A model generated the notes under the pieces. That model did not search any database, had not been told where the DNA came from, and saw only the letters and a list, made by a program, of their open reading frames with translations. From Streptococcus urinalis 2285-97 (GTDB lineage: Bacteria; Bacillota; Bacilli; Lactobacillales; Streptococcaceae), in the NCBI RefSeq assembly GCF_000188055.2, contig NZ_AEUZ02000001.1:1812001-1876000 (forward strand): a DNA stretch of 64,000 nucleotides, in the 5' to 3' direction. Shown here piece after piece: positions 13,453-22,822 of this stretch. Numbering within the stretch: position 1 is the stretch's first letter; the number at the start of each line of letters is the position of its first letter. A program made the translations under genes and the position numbers.

Positions 13453-14586
13453 TTAACGAATAGCTTGTTCCATTTCAATATCAAAGAAATGTCCTTTTGA
13501 TACATTGAAGGTTAAGCTAACATTTTCACCTGGATTGTGGAAGTCACGCGCGTCAACACGTGATGCAAATTCAGTTTGTCCAAGTTTTACATAGAGCATT
13601 GTTTCTGCTCCTAATAATTCAGAAACAAGAACTTCAGCAGTTACATTTGCATTTGGGAAGGTTTCTTGCACAATATTTTTACTTGAAATGTCTTCTGGAC
13701 GAATACCAAAAGTAACCTTTTTACCAAGATATCCAGCATTTTCAAGCATTTTTTCTTGTCCTTCTGGAATGGCAATATCTAGGCCATCTTCACTAGTGAT
13801 TCTGCCGTCTTTAACAATAACATCAAAGAAATTCATAGCTGGACTTCCAATAAAGCCGGCAACAAATTTATTTGCTGGTAAATTGTAAAGTTCTTGTGGT
13901 GTTCCGACTTGCTCAATCTTACCAATTGTTCCATTTCCTTGAGGGTTTTTAGTGGCACTCATGATAACAATACGGTCAGCTAATGTCATGGCTTCAGTTT
14001 GGTCATGAGTAACGTAAATCGTTGTTGAACCAATACGTTGATGAATTTTGGCAATTTCTGCACGCATTGACACCCGTAATTTTGCATCCAAGTTTGATAA
14101 AGGTTCATCCATCAAGAAAACTTTTGCATCACGAACAATGGCACGACCCATAGCAACACGTTGACGCTGACCACCTGATAAATCAGCCGGTTTGCGCTCT
14201 AGGAATTCTGTTAGTCCCAAAATTTGTGCAGCTTCTTTCACGCGTGTATCAATTTCAGCTTTTTTGTACTTACGCAATTTGAGACCAAAGGCCATATTGT
14301 CATAGACTGTCATATGTGGATATAGGGCATAATTTTGGAAAACCATTGCGATATCACGGTCTTTTGGTGATTTGTTATTAACAACTTCACCATCAATTTT
14401 GAATTCACCCTCAGAAATATCTTCAAGTCCAGCAATCATACGTAAGGTTGTTGATTTTCCGCATCCTGATGGCCCAACAAAAACGATAAACTCTTTATCT
14501 TTGATATCCAAATCAAAATCTTCAACAGCATAATGATCAGTATTAGGGTATTTTTTATAAATGTGATTTAGATTTAATTCAACCAT
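13453..14586 (-). CDS. msmK: multiple-sugar ABC transporter ATP-binding protein
   Basis: A 377-residue ATPase that energises several streptococcal oligosaccharide importers (raffinose, isomaltosaccharides, maltodextrins). Walker A GPSGCGKST is at residues 38-46, the signature is LSGGQRQR, and Walker B is VFLMDEPLSNLD. A C-terminal TOBE/regulatory domain follows. I chose the ATG at 14586, which follows an AGAGGAA ribosome-binding site and gives the family length. The open frame extends 88 codons further upstream through the lrp stop and a hairpin, without support. A near-consensus cre site lies upstream. Confidence 0.95.
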   Translation of the reverse strand: MVELNLNHIYKKYPNTDHYAVEDFDLDIKDKEFIVFVGPSGCGKSTTLRMIAGLEDISEGEFKIDGEVVNNKSPKDRDIAMVFQNYALYPHMTVYDNMAFGLKLRKYKKAEIDTRVKEAAQILGLTEFLERKPADLSGGQRQRVAMGRAIVRDAKVFLMDEPLSNLDAKLRVSMRAEIAKIHQRIGSTTIYVTHDQTEAMTLADRIVIMSATKNPQGNGTIGKIEQVGTPQELYNLPANKFVAGFIGSPAMNFFDVIVKDGRITSEDGLDIAIPEGQEKMLENAGYLGKKVTFGIRPEDISSKNIVQETFPNANVTAEVLVSELLGAETMLYVKLGQTEFASRVDARDFHNPGENVSLTFNVSKGHFFDIEMEQAIR

Positions 14587-14630
14587 CTTAATTCCTCTTT
14601 TGCGTTTTATTTGTATCATTAGTATAACAA

Positions 14631-14644
14631 AGTTAACGCTTTCA
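14631..14644 (-). promoter_or_regulatory. candidate CcpA (cre) site upstream of msmK
   Basis: AGTTAACGCTTTCA matches the cre consensus TGWNANCGNTNWCA at 13 of 14 positions and sits about 45 bases before the msmK start. A TATACT -10 element lies at 14621-14626, so the site overlaps the expected -35 region. This would repress msmK when glucose is present. Confidence 0.6.
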
Positions 14645-14653
14645 AAATACAGA

Positions 14654-14682
14654 CAAGGTGACCAAAAAAATTGGTCACCTTG
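14654..14682 (-). terminator. hairpin after the lrp-like gene
   Basis: A perfect 12-bp stem (CAAGGTGACCAA / TTGGTCACCTTG) with a five-base loop, five bases past the regulator stop. There is no long T-run, so it may act as a terminator or as an mRNA end stabiliser. Confidence 0.6.
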
Positions 14683-14687
14683 CACAA

Positions 14688-15539
14688 TTAAGCTATTTCT
14701 AATAACAGAAGATATGAAATGGTTAAATCCTCTAGTTGTTTTAAGTTTAAACCTGATGTAGTTTGGATTTTGTCTAATTTGTAATTTAATGAATTGCGAT
14801 GGATAAATAATTTTTGTGCTGTTTGAGCTAGGTTTCCTTGAGATTCCCACAAAGCCTCAACGACATCCTTCGTTTCTTTAACTTGGCTTAATTGAGAAAC
14901 CAACAGTTGTTTAATGACAGAGAAATGTTTTTGGTGACTTAAACCCCATAATATCAGATGCGTAAAGCTAGTTACTTCTAATGTTTTTTGTTCCCTAACA
15001 TAGGTTTGCCACAATTGTCTTTCTTCTTGATAGACTTTTTTCAAATGATCATTGTCTAACTGGTGCCACCGATTACCTAAACATAAAGATAAGGTGACTT
15101 CAAAATCACTTTCCAGAGTTGGCAAAAGATTTTTCAAAGTTTCATTAACCTCAAAAAATTGTGATTGGTTAACAATCAAAACACTTTCGTGGTCACTTAA
15201 AGTAACTATTGATTCTAAAACGGGAATCAATTGATTTAACAAATCAACTAACTCTACTGAAAGCTTTTTAGAATGATTCAAATAGATAAATTGAAGATCC
15301 GTAAAAGAGATTGGTGGTGTGCTATGATTAGACTCTAAAAAACGCTCCCACGGTGTCAAGACAACTGATTTATCTATCTTATGATTCTGAAATAAAGAGA
15401 GGAGTTGGTATTCTCGCTGACTTAAGTCTTCTTTTAAAAAATGATAATAGATTCCTTCTTTTTCGATACTAATAAAATCATCTGAAACAAAAGGTTCTTG
15501 ACTTATTTTTACTCCATTGAAAAGGTCTTCTAGTGACAT
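14688..15539 (-). CDS. lrp: PucR/CdaR-like regulator with C-terminal HTH (streptococcal Lrp, leucine-rich protein)
   Basis: A leucine-rich protein of 283 residues. The C-terminal 60 residues (WESQGNLAQTAQKLFIHRNS, then NYKLDKIQTTSG) match the PucR C-terminal helix-turn-helix, which suggests a transcription regulator. The N-terminal part has no recognised sensor domain. Its place between msmK and dtd matches the gene called lrp next to the streptokinase gene in S. dysgalactiae subsp. equisimilis. I start it at the ATG at 15539, directly after GAGGGG; a GTG 18 bases upstream is the alternative. The symbol rests on position and composition. Confidence 0.7.
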   Translation of the reverse strand: MSLEDLFNGVKISQEPFVSDDFISIEKEGIYYHFLKEDLSQREYQLLSLFQNHKIDKSVVLTPWERFLESNHSTPPISFTDLQFIYLNHSKKLSVELVDLLNQLIPVLESIVTLSDHESVLIVNQSQFFEVNETLKNLLPTLESDFEVTLSLCLGNRWHQLDNDHLKKVYQEERQLWQTYVREQKTLEVTSFTHLILWGLSHQKHFSVIKQLLVSQLSQVKETKDVVEALWESQGNLAQTAQKLFIHRNSLNYKLDKIQTTSGLNLKQLEDLTISYLLLLEIA

Positions 15540-15578
15540 CCTACCCCTCATTTCCACTCTTTTTATTCATTATATCAT

Positions 15579-15612
15579 AAGACCTCCAAGGACTCATAAA
15601 GTTGGAGGTCTT
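15579..15612. terminator. terminator between dtd and the lrp-like gene
   Basis: An 11-bp stem AAGACCTCCAA / TTGGAGGTCTT with a 12-base loop, just past the dtd stop. It is all that separates dtd from the regulator gene. Confidence 0.75.
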
Positions 15613-15620
15613 ATTTTCTA

Positions 15621-16064
15621 TTAAGGTTGTTTCGTGTCAAGGCAAATGGTAACAGGACCATCATTTATCAAGGAAACCTTCATATCTGCACCAAAGACAC
15701 CCGTTTGGACAGGAACTTCTTTAGCTAATTCCTGGTTAAAAGCTTGGTAGAATTTTTTGGCAAGCTCTGGTTTAGCAGCAGCTGTAAAGGCTGGTCTATT
15801 TCCTTTTTTCGTTTCAGCATATAAAGTGAATTGTGAAATGGACAAGATACTACCATTGATATCTTTAACAGATAGGTTCATCTTGCCATCTGTATCTGAA
15901 AATATTCGCATATTGAGTATTTTTCGACAGGCATAGGCCAAGTCCTCTTCCCTATCATCTGGACCAATCCCAACTAGTAATAGTAAACCTTGATCTATTT
16001 GTCCAACAATTTTTTGCTCAATGGAAACATCAGCAGAACTAACTCTTTGAATAACGATTCTCAT
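15621..16064 (-). CDS. dtd: D-aminoacyl-tRNA deacylase
   Basis: A 147-residue enzyme that hydrolyses D-Tyr and other D-aminoacyl groups mischarged onto tRNA. It starts [13 protein letters not shown] and contains the conserved [17 protein letters not shown] block and the Gly-cisPro region near [16 protein letters not shown] [10 protein letters not shown]. It follows rel after 15 bases in the usual rel-dtd operon. Confidence 0.96.
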   Translation of the reverse strand: MRIVIQRVSSADVSIEQKIVGQIDQGLLLLVGIGPDDREEDLAYACRKILNMRIFSDTDGKMNLSVKDINGSILSISQFTLYAETKKGNRPAFTAAAKPELAKKFYQAFNQELAKEVPVQTGVFGADMKVSLINDGPVTICLDTKQP

Positions 16065-16079
16065 TTTATTTCTTTCTAA

Positions 16080-18299
16080 TTAACCATTTGTTCGTTTAAC
16101 ACTATAGACATCAGGAATGATTTTAATTTTATCAACTACAGTTGTTAAATGAGCTAGATTTGGAATTCCAAAAGAGACATGAATATTAGCAAATTTCATA
16201 TCCTTAGTGGGTTGCGCATTAACAGAAGAGATACTCTTTGTTGCATTTGATAAAATTTGTAAAATATCATTTAGAAGACCACTACGGTTTAAACCATAGA
16301 TATCAATTTCAGCTTGGTATTCTTTGCTTGAATTTGCTTCATCCCATTCAACTTCGATAAGGCGTTGTTCATACCCTTCTTGACTCTTAATGTTATTACA
16401 ATCTGCTCTATGAATAGCAATGCCACGACCTTTTGTAATGTAGCCTTCAATAGGGTCTCCAGGGACAGGATTACAACACTTAGCAATTCTCATTAATAAG
16501 CCAGATGCTCCTTGAATAATAACCCCATTCTCACTTTTAACCTTAAGTACTTCACGATTTTCGTGTTTAATTTCACCACCGTGCAAAAGCTCCTCAGCCT
16601 CAGCTTTTGCCTTAGCACGCTCTTCTTCACGACGTTCTTTTTCCGTGAGTTTGTTAAAAACACTAACTGGACTTAAATCACCAAAACCAACTGCAGCATA
16701 TAAAGCTTCTTCACTTTTGACACTTAATCTTGGTAAAATTTCATCGATGCGTTTTTTCTCAAGGTATTTATTAGCCACAAATCCTTGTTCTTGAAAATAA
16801 TCAACTAATAACTCTCGACCTTTATTAATGGACATTTCCTTATCTTGATTTTTAAAGAATTGTCTAATTTTATTGCGGGCTTTGTTTGTTTTTACAAGTT
16901 TGATCCAATCACGACTTGGACCAAAAGAATTGGGATTGGTCACAATTTCAACGACATCACCAGTTTTTAATTTAGCAGTAAGGGGTACCATTCTTCCATT
17001 AACTTTGGCACCTGTCGCTTTTTCACCAACTTGAGTATGAATGGCATAGGCAAAATCTATTGGACCAGAATCTTTTGGTAGTTCCTGAACAGCACCATTT
17101 GGGGTAAAGACATAAATTCTTTCAGAAAAAATTTCTTCCTTAACAGAATCAACAAAGTCTTTGGCGTCACCATTTGAAGCATCTTGTAACTCAACCAGTT
17201 CATTAATCCAGTTCATTCCAACCTTTTGTTCTGCTTGATTAACTTTCCCTTTGATTCCTTTTTTATATGCCCAATGAGCTGCAACCCCATATTCCGCAAC
17301 TGCATGCATGTCTTTTGTCCTAATTTGTATTTCAATTGGACCTTTTGGACCATAAACCGTTGTATGAATAGATTGATAACCATTTGCTTTTGGTGCAGCA
17401 ATATAATCCTTAAAACGTCCCGGCATTGGACGCCACAATTCATGGATGTAACCAACCATAGCATAGACATCACTTGCTGTTTCCATAATACAACGAATAG
17501 CAATTAAATCAAAAATCTGGTCAAACCGTTTTTTCTTATCACGCATTTTACGGTAAATGGAATAAATATGCTTTGGTCGACCATAAACTTCACCATAGAG
17601 GCCTTGCTCATTTGTATAGGTTGTAATCTTTTCAACAATTTCATCTACTAAGGCTTCACGTTCCCGACGTTTTTCACTCATTAGGTGAGAAATCTTGTAA
17701 AACTCAACTTCGTTAAGGTATCGAAAAGCTAAATCTTCAAGTTCCCACTTAATCCGACTAATCCCTAAACGATGTGCTAATGGCGCATAAATCTCCATCG
17801 TTTCACGAGAAATACGTTCTTGTTTATCTTTACGTAAATGCTTTAAAGTCCGCATATTGTGTAGACGGTCAGCCAGTTTCACTAAGATAACACGAATATC
17901 CTTTGACATTGCCATGAGCATTTTGCGATGATTTTCGGCTAATTGCTCTTCGTGAGACTTATACTCAACTTTACCAAGCTTTGTGACACCATCTACAATA
18001 TCACGGACATCTTTGCCAAAATCAAGCTCAATATCATCTAACGTTATATCCGTATCTTCAACAACATCATGCAAAAAACCACAAGCGACTGTTACAGCAT
18101 CTAAGTGGAGGTCGGCTAATATCCCTGCAACTTGAATTGGATGAATAATGTATGGCTCTCCTGATTTTCTTGCCTGATAAAAATGTGCTGCAGTTGCGTA
18201 ATCTAGCGCTTTTTTTACAAATGCAACATCAGACTCATTCATATATTTTTTGGTGAGATCTAGGACTTCATCACCAGTTAAATTTACTTCTTTAGCCAT
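16080..18299 (-). CDS. rel: bifunctional (p)ppGpp synthetase/hydrolase Rel
   Basis: A 739-residue long RSH protein that makes and degrades the stringent-response alarmones. An N-terminal HD hydrolase domain contains the metal motif HDVVEDT. The synthetase domain follows (KPKHIYSIYRKM-like region, then APKANGYQSIHTTVYGP). A TGS domain (RIYVFTPNGAVQELPKDS), a conserved cysteine region (AKCCNPVPGDPIEGYITKG) and a C-terminal ACT domain complete it. All catalytic regions look intact. It is first in the rel-dtd operon. Confidence 0.96.
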   Translation of the reverse strand: MAKEVNLTGDEVLDLTKKYMNESDVAFVKKALDYATAAHFYQARKSGEPYIIHPIQVAGILADLHLDAVTVACGFLHDVVEDTDITLDDIELDFGKDVRDIVDGVTKLGKVEYKSHEEQLAENHRKMLMAMSKDIRVILVKLADRLHNMRTLKHLRKDKQERISRETMEIYAPLAHRLGISRIKWELEDLAFRYLNEVEFYKISHLMSEKRREREALVDEIVEKITTYTNEQGLYGEVYGRPKHIYSIYRKMRDKKKRFDQIFDLIAIRCIMETASDVYAMVGYIHELWRPMPGRFKDYIAAPKANGYQSIHTTVYGPKGPIEIQIRTKDMHAVAEYGVAAHWAYKKGIKGKVNQAEQKVGMNWINELVELQDASNGDAKDFVDSVKEEIFSERIYVFTPNGAVQELPKDSGPIDFAYAIHTQVGEKATGAKVNGRMVPLTAKLKTGDVVEIVTNPNSFGPSRDWIKLVKTNKARNKIRQFFKNQDKEMSINKGRELLVDYFQEQGFVANKYLEKKRIDEILPRLSVKSEEALYAAVGFGDLSPVSVFNKLTEKERREEERAKAKAEAEELLHGGEIKHENREVLKVKSENGVIIQGASGLLMRIAKCCNPVPGDPIEGYITKGRGIAIHRADCNNIKSQEGYEQRLIEVEWDEANSSKEYQAEIDIYGLNRSGLLNDILQILSNATKSISSVNAQPTKDMKFANIHVSFGIPNLAHLTTVVDKIKIIPDVYSVKRTNG

Positions 18300-18503
18300 A
18301 TTTTTCCTCTGTCAAAATTTCTTTTCCCTATTCTACCATTTTCCGAACGAAAGCAAAAGAAAGAATACCAAGAAATCCTTTTCAGGTAGTTTTCTACGTT
18401 CTTCATTGAAAAATTATAAGAGAAAAACTTTAAAATAGTTACAACTTGTTTGAGTATTTTTATTGTGATAAACTCATATTAAATGTCCAAAAAGGAGAAA
18501 AAT

Positions 18504-18965
18504 ATGACTGAAGAATTGACAATTGTCTACATCAGTTTAAGTGGTAATACACAAAGTTTTGTCAAAAGATTATCACAACATTTGTTGACTAAACATCAAA
18601 TTAAGGTAAACCAAATCAACATAAAAGACCTAAAACATGAAACCTTCCCTGTCGAAGAGGATTATGTTGCCATCTTACCAACCTACCTTGAAGGAGGCAA
18701 TGGTCTTGATAGTGGAGATGTTGAAATCTTGACCACACCATTAGGTGAATTTATAGCCAGTCATGGAAATGTCGACCATTGTTTTGGCATCATTGGTTCA
18801 GGAAATCGAAATTTTAATAACCAATATTGTCTGACTGCAAAACAATATTCAAAACGTTTTGGATTCCCAATGCTAGGAGATTTTGAATTACGTGGAACAA
18901 GCGCTGATATTGAAAGACTTGCTGACATTATATTAAAAGCTAAAGAAGATTTTCAGACAAAATAA
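18504..18965 (+). CDS. nrdI: NrdI-like flavodoxin
   Basis: A flavodoxin-fold protein of 153 residues with the FMN-binding loop SLSGNTQSF at the N-terminus and [12 protein letters not shown] later, typical of NrdI. NrdI proteins generate the oxidant for the manganese cofactor of class Ib ribonucleotide reductase. No nrdE or nrdF is adjacent; streptococci often carry such stand-alone copies. I start it at the ATG at 18504, preceded by AAAGGAG, rather than at the ATG seven codons upstream. Confidence 0.8.
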   Translation: MTEELTIVYISLSGNTQSFVKRLSQHLLTKHQIKVNQINIKDLKHETFPVEEDYVAILPTYLEGGNGLDSGDVEILTTPLGEFIASHGNVDHCFGIIGSGNRNFNNQYCLTAKQYSKRFGFPMLGDFELRGTSADIERLADIILKAKEDFQTK

Positions 18966-19001
18966 AAAAGCTAGTTTTCAATTTGAGGGAGTAAAAATTA
19001 G

Positions 19002-20051
19002 ATGAAAACAACTATTGACTACATTACAAAACTGACAACAATTCCATCACCAACAGGATTCACAAATACCATAATGACTTATGTTAAAAACGAACTAGAA
19101 CATTTTGGATACCAACCCAAAATAACAAACAAAGGGGGATTAATGGTTAGTGTCGAAGGTGAGGACACAGAAAAACACCGTGTCGTTACTGCACATTTAG
19201 ATACTTTAGGAGCTATGGTTCGTGCCATTAAACCTGATGGTCGTCTAAAAATGGATCTTGTCGGTGGCTTTGTTTACAACGCTATCGAGGGAGAAAATTG
19301 CACCGTACATGTTGCTAAAAATGGAAAAGAAATTTCAGGTACTATTTTAATTCATCAAACATCTGTACATGTCTATAAAGATGCTGGAACTGCTGAGAGA
19401 AATCAGACTAGCATGGAAGTCAGACTTGATGAAAAAGTGAGAACTGCTGAAGATACAAAAGCATTGGGTATTGAAGTTGGAGATTTTATCTCTTTTGATC
19501 CACGTGTTGTAGTCACAGAGTCAGGCTTTATCAAATCACGTCACCTAGACGATAAAGTCTCTGCTGCTATCTTAATAGAGCTTTTAAAAACTTATAAATC
19601 TGAAGACATTACCCTTCCACAAACAACTCATTTTTATTTCTCAGCTTTTGAAGAAGTTGGTCATGGTGCAAATTCAAGTTTACCACCACAAGCTGTTGAA
19701 TATCTGGCGGTCGATATGGGAGCTATGGGTGATGACCAAACAACAGACGAATACACTGTCTCAATTTGCGTCAAAGATGCCTCTGGACCCTATCATTATG
19801 ATTTTAGACAACATTTAGTTGAACTTTGCCATCAAAATAACATAGCATTCCAACTAGATATTTATCCATACTATGGAAGCGATGCTTCTGCAGCAATGCG
19901 CTCTGGTGCTGAAGTCAAGCATGCCCTCTTGGGTGCAGGTATTGAATCAAGTCATTCTTATGAACGCACACACATAGACTCTATTCAAGAAACAGAAAAA
20001 CTTGTGGATGCCTATCTAAAAAGTCCCCTTGTCTCAGAAAATATAAACTAA
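19002..20051 (+). CDS. pepA: M42-family metallo-aminopeptidase (PepA-like)
   Basis: A 349-residue cytosolic zinc/cobalt aminopeptidase. Lactic acid bacterial members (PepA) remove N-terminal Glu and Asp. Metal-binding and catalytic positions are visible: TAHLDTLG, RHLDDK, FSAFEEVGHGA, AVDMGAMG and SSHSYERTH. It begins 36 bases after the nrdI-like gene and ends at a strong terminator. Substrate preference is inferred from the family. Confidence 0.9.
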   Translation: MKTTIDYITKLTTIPSPTGFTNTIMTYVKNELEHFGYQPKITNKGGLMVSVEGEDTEKHRVVTAHLDTLGAMVRAIKPDGRLKMDLVGGFVYNAIEGENCTVHVAKNGKEISGTILIHQTSVHVYKDAGTAERNQTSMEVRLDEKVRTAEDTKALGIEVGDFISFDPRVVVTESGFIKSRHLDDKVSAAILIELLKTYKSEDITLPQTTHFYFSAFEEVGHGANSSLPPQAVEYLAVDMGAMGDDQTTDEYTVSICVKDASGPYHYDFRQHLVELCHQNNIAFQLDIYPYYGSDASAAMRSGAEVKHALLGAGIESSHSYERTHIDSIQETEKLVDAYLKSPLVSENIN

Positions 20052-20079
20052 AAAGTATAGCAAGTGCTATACTTTTTTT
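20051..20079. terminator. strong bidirectional terminator
   Basis: AAAAGTATAGCA / TGCTATACTTTT, a 12-bp stem with a two-base loop and a T-run. It overlaps the 3' end of the convergent nuclease-family gene. Confidence 0.9.
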
Positions 20080-20899
20080 AATTGTCACATTTTATTTTCA
20101 AGCCAAAATGATCACTGACTATTGGTTCTGTTCCACCATCTAATGTCACTTCCGACGATATTACCCTAAAAGTTGAGCTGACAAAAGCATAGTCGACTTT
20201 GAGTTGTTGATGACTGTCTTCCCAGCCATCAATATCCGCCAAAATAGTATGAGTACCTATCACTCTACGAGCTACCTTGTGACTATCAAAAAGCTCTAAA
20301 GGACTTTTTAAAATCATCTGATAGCCTTCTTCTCCTGATGGATTATTAAAATCTCCAAGTAGAATGAGATTATCTTTTTTGGGTAATAAAACTTTCTCAA
20401 GCCTTCTCCACTCCTTATCAAATCCTTTTTCATACCAAGACATATGTAGGCTGACCACAGTTATTGGTTTATCTTTTAAAAACGTCTGAGCTATGAGCGC
20501 ACGTCTTGTATGGTAATCACCGGGATCGTCTGTATCAGAAATAAGTTTTGCTTCAACATCAATAGCTGTCTTCGATAATATGGCAACACCTTCTTGGTAA
20601 ATATCATAACCAATATGATTGTAAGCCCAAGACCAATGATAATACCTGCCATGTTTTTCTAAATAATTAACCAATAAAAAAGCATAATTATCAGTGTGAA
20701 TTTCCGGTGATTCAGCAATAGGGTGATAATAGTCTAAATCAGATTGATCAACTGTCTCACTTTCAATTAATTGATTGATTTCTTGAAGACAGACAATATC
20801 ATAGTTCTCTGCTAAAATATGTTCTGCTAAATCAAATAATTTTTTTAGTGCATTCACTTCCATCCAAGAATGCGTGTTAATCGTTAAACAATTGATCAT
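20078..20899 (-). CDS. endonuclease/exonuclease/phosphatase-family protein
   Basis: A 273-residue member of the EEP superfamily of metal-dependent phosphoesterases. Typical motifs are CLTINTHSW, VCLQEINQ (catalytic Glu), ILLGDFNNPSGEEG and the C-terminal VSDHFGLK. There is no signal peptide, so it acts in the cytoplasm; the substrate is unknown. Its promoter region has a perfect cre site just upstream of the start, which suggests glucose repression through CcpA. Confidence 0.85.
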   Translation of the reverse strand: MINCLTINTHSWMEVNALKKLFDLAEHILAENYDIVCLQEINQLIESETVDQSDLDYYHPIAESPEIHTDNYAFLLVNYLEKHGRYYHWSWAYNHIGYDIYQEGVAILSKTAIDVEAKLISDTDDPGDYHTRRALIAQTFLKDKPITVVSLHMSWYEKGFDKEWRRLEKVLLPKKDNLILLGDFNNPSGEEGYQMILKSPLELFDSHKVARRVIGTHTILADIDGWEDSHQQLKVDYAFVSSTFRVISSEVTLDGGTEPIVSDHFGLKIKCDN

Positions 20900-20924
20900 A
20901 AATCTTCTCCAGTCTATCCGCGTT

Positions 20925-20974
20925 TGTAATCGTTTACATTTTTAAAATTATACCATTAATTTGAATTTTGTAAA
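20925..20974 (-). promoter_or_regulatory. promoter with a perfect CcpA (cre) site
   Basis: On the minus strand TTTACA (20969-20974), a 16-base spacer and TATAAT (20947-20952). The cre site TGTAATCGTTTACA (20925-20938) matches the 14-position consensus fully and lies downstream of the -10, where bound CcpA would block the polymerase. Confidence 0.75.
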
Positions 20975-21006
20975 GGTAAATATAGTAAAAAGACCATTAA
21001 AATGGT

Positions 21007-21756
21007 CTAATTGTCATTTTGCATCTCCAAAACATAGGAAAGACTACTCAATGCATATAAAGGAGCCGTTTCTGTTCTCATGATTCTTGGACCAAGGCCA
21101 ACTTTAACAGCACCTTTAGATTCAAAATGAGCTATTTCATCAGGAGAAATACCCCCTTCTGGTCCAAAAATGAAGAGGATTTTCTCTCCTTTTTTGATTG
21201 TCTGTAGATTTTTTGCTAGTGCTGATAATTCCCCTTCTTTCGCTGACTCTTCATAGGCCACAAAGACCCAATCAAAGGCTTCAATTGCCTGAAAAAAGGA
21301 ATCTTTCTTAGCAAAGAGACAAACTTCAGGAACTTTGTTGCGTTTTGATTGTTGTGCTGCTCCTAAGGCTATTTTGCGAAGCTTATCCTCTTTTTTTGCT
21401 AGTTTTTTGCTGTCCCATTTTACCACAGACCAATCTGCTGGGAAAGCCCAGATAGCTGTAGCACCTAGTTCAGTCGCCTTTTGAGTAACAAGATCTAACT
21501 TATCTCCTTTTGAAAAACCAGAAGCTATAGTCACTTGAACAGGCATTTCAACATTATCTTCTAAAGTTTTTATCACTTCAAACTGATAAATCTCTTTATT
21601 TCTAACTTTAGCTAAACGTTTGATCCCATCATCAAAAACCAAAACCACTTGATCATCTTCTGATAATCGCATGACATTGAACATATGCTTGATGGTCTCT
21701 TTATCTTCGATAGTGACAAAGTCTTGAGCTTTGCCATTGACAAAATACTGTTGCAT
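21007..21756 (-). CDS. rsmE: 16S rRNA m3U1498 methyltransferase
   Basis: A 249-residue SPOUT-family methyltransferase that methylates U1498 in 16S rRNA. Motifs include an N-terminal PUA-like part (MQQYFVNG), QKATELGATAIWAFPADWSVVK, LFIFGPEGGISPDEI, and the knot region GLGPRIMRTETAPL. It overlaps the prmA stop by one base, so the pair is translationally coupled. Confidence 0.96.
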   Translation of the reverse strand: MQQYFVNGKAQDFVTIEDKETIKHMFNVMRLSEDDQVVLVFDDGIKRLAKVRNKEIYQFEVIKTLEDNVEMPVQVTIASGFSKGDKLDLVTQKATELGATAIWAFPADWSVVKWDSKKLAKKEDKLRKIALGAAQQSKRNKVPEVCLFAKKDSFFQAIEAFDWVFVAYEESAKEGELSALAKNLQTIKKGEKILFIFGPEGGISPDEIAHFESKGAVKVGLGPRIMRTETAPLYALSSLSYVLEMQNDN

Positions 21757-22709
21757 TAGCCACCAATCACTCCTGACATATCATCTGTTTTTTTAAATAC
21801 ACAAGCATTCCATTCACCTTGAACCATATGTGTTTCAAGGAAAAAGCCTGCTCTTTCTGCACTGTCACGCACCATGTCCCACTTCTCAGAAATGATACCA
21901 GACATGATGAGATAACCTTCATCCTTGACTAGACGATAAGCATCTTCTGTCAAATGAATCAAAATATCTGCCAAAATATTGGCAACAATGACATCTGCCT
22001 CTTGATGGACACCTTTAAGCAGGTCGCCAGCAGCCACATGAATATTTTCAGTACCTGGGTTCATGTCAATATTTTCCTGAGCCACGCGCACCGCAACATC
22101 ATCCAAATCATAGGCATAGATGTCCTTGGCACCCAAAAGGGAGCTAGCGATAGACAAAACGCCAGAACCAGTACCCACATCAATAACCGTCTCACCACCA
22201 CGAAGGACTTGCTCCAAAGCAAAAAGACTCATCTTAGTTGTTGGGTGAGTTCCTGTCCCAAAAGCCATACCAGGATCCAGCTTGATGATTTTCTCACCAG
22301 CCTTAGCCTCATAGTCCGTCCATGACGGCACAATGGTCAAATCGTGAGTAATGCGAGCTGGCTCATAGTATTTCTTCCAGTTATCAGCCCAAGCTTCTTC
22401 TGCCAAATCATGACTAAAAATGTTCACATCTCCAGTCTTGATTCCTATTTCACTTAGTTTATCTAGTGAAGTTTTAATAGCCTTTTCAAGCAATTCAAAA
22501 TCCATAGTATCTGGGAAGTAAGCTGTAATAGCAACCATTTCAGATTGCTCTACTTCAGGATAAAGTTCGCCAAAACGATTCTCTTGTCCTAAGTAATCAG
22601 CCGAGTCGCTAATGGCAACCCCCTGACTTCCCATTTCAATCAATAAATTTGAGACAGCTTCCTCTGCCTCACGGTTAACTGTTATCGTAAATTCTTTCCA
22701 ATTATTCAA
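21756..22709 (-). CDS. prmA: ribosomal protein L11 methyltransferase
   Basis: A 317-residue SAM-dependent enzyme that methylates ribosomal protein L11. It has an N-terminal substrate domain, then the catalytic domain with [14 protein letters not shown], motif [15 protein letters not shown], and [10 protein letters not shown]. It precedes rsmE in the usual order. The part between about 22020 and 22380 has clearly higher GC (near 48%, some lines above 50%) than the flanks (about 30-38%), which suggests a recombined segment; the reading frame is intact. Confidence 0.96.
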   Translation of the reverse strand: MNNWKEFTITVNREAEEAVSNLLIEMGSQGVAISDSADYLGQENRFGELYPEVEQSEMVAITAYFPDTMDFELLEKAIKTSLDKLSEIGIKTGDVNIFSHDLAEEAWADNWKKYYEPARITHDLTIVPSWTDYEAKAGEKIIKLDPGMAFGTGTHPTTKMSLFALEQVLRGGETVIDVGTGSGVLSIASSLLGAKDIYAYDLDDVAVRVAQENIDMNPGTENIHVAAGDLLKGVHQEADVIVANILADILIHLTEDAYRLVKDEGYLIMSGIISEKWDMVRDSAERAGFFLETHMVQGEWNACVFKKTDDMSGVIGG

Positions 22710-22822
22710 TTATTACTCCTTTTTACACTAACAATAAGGTCTTTGTTTTATCAAACAACTCATAAAATGTGAACAAAGATTTTATGTAATCTTAACATAA
22801 CCAGATAGCACTTATACAAATC

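Noticed and set aside
14587..14850. 88-codon upstream extension of msmK
   Set aside because: It crosses a 12-bp hairpin and the cre/promoter region and overlaps the end of lrp; family length and ribosome-binding site favour 14586.
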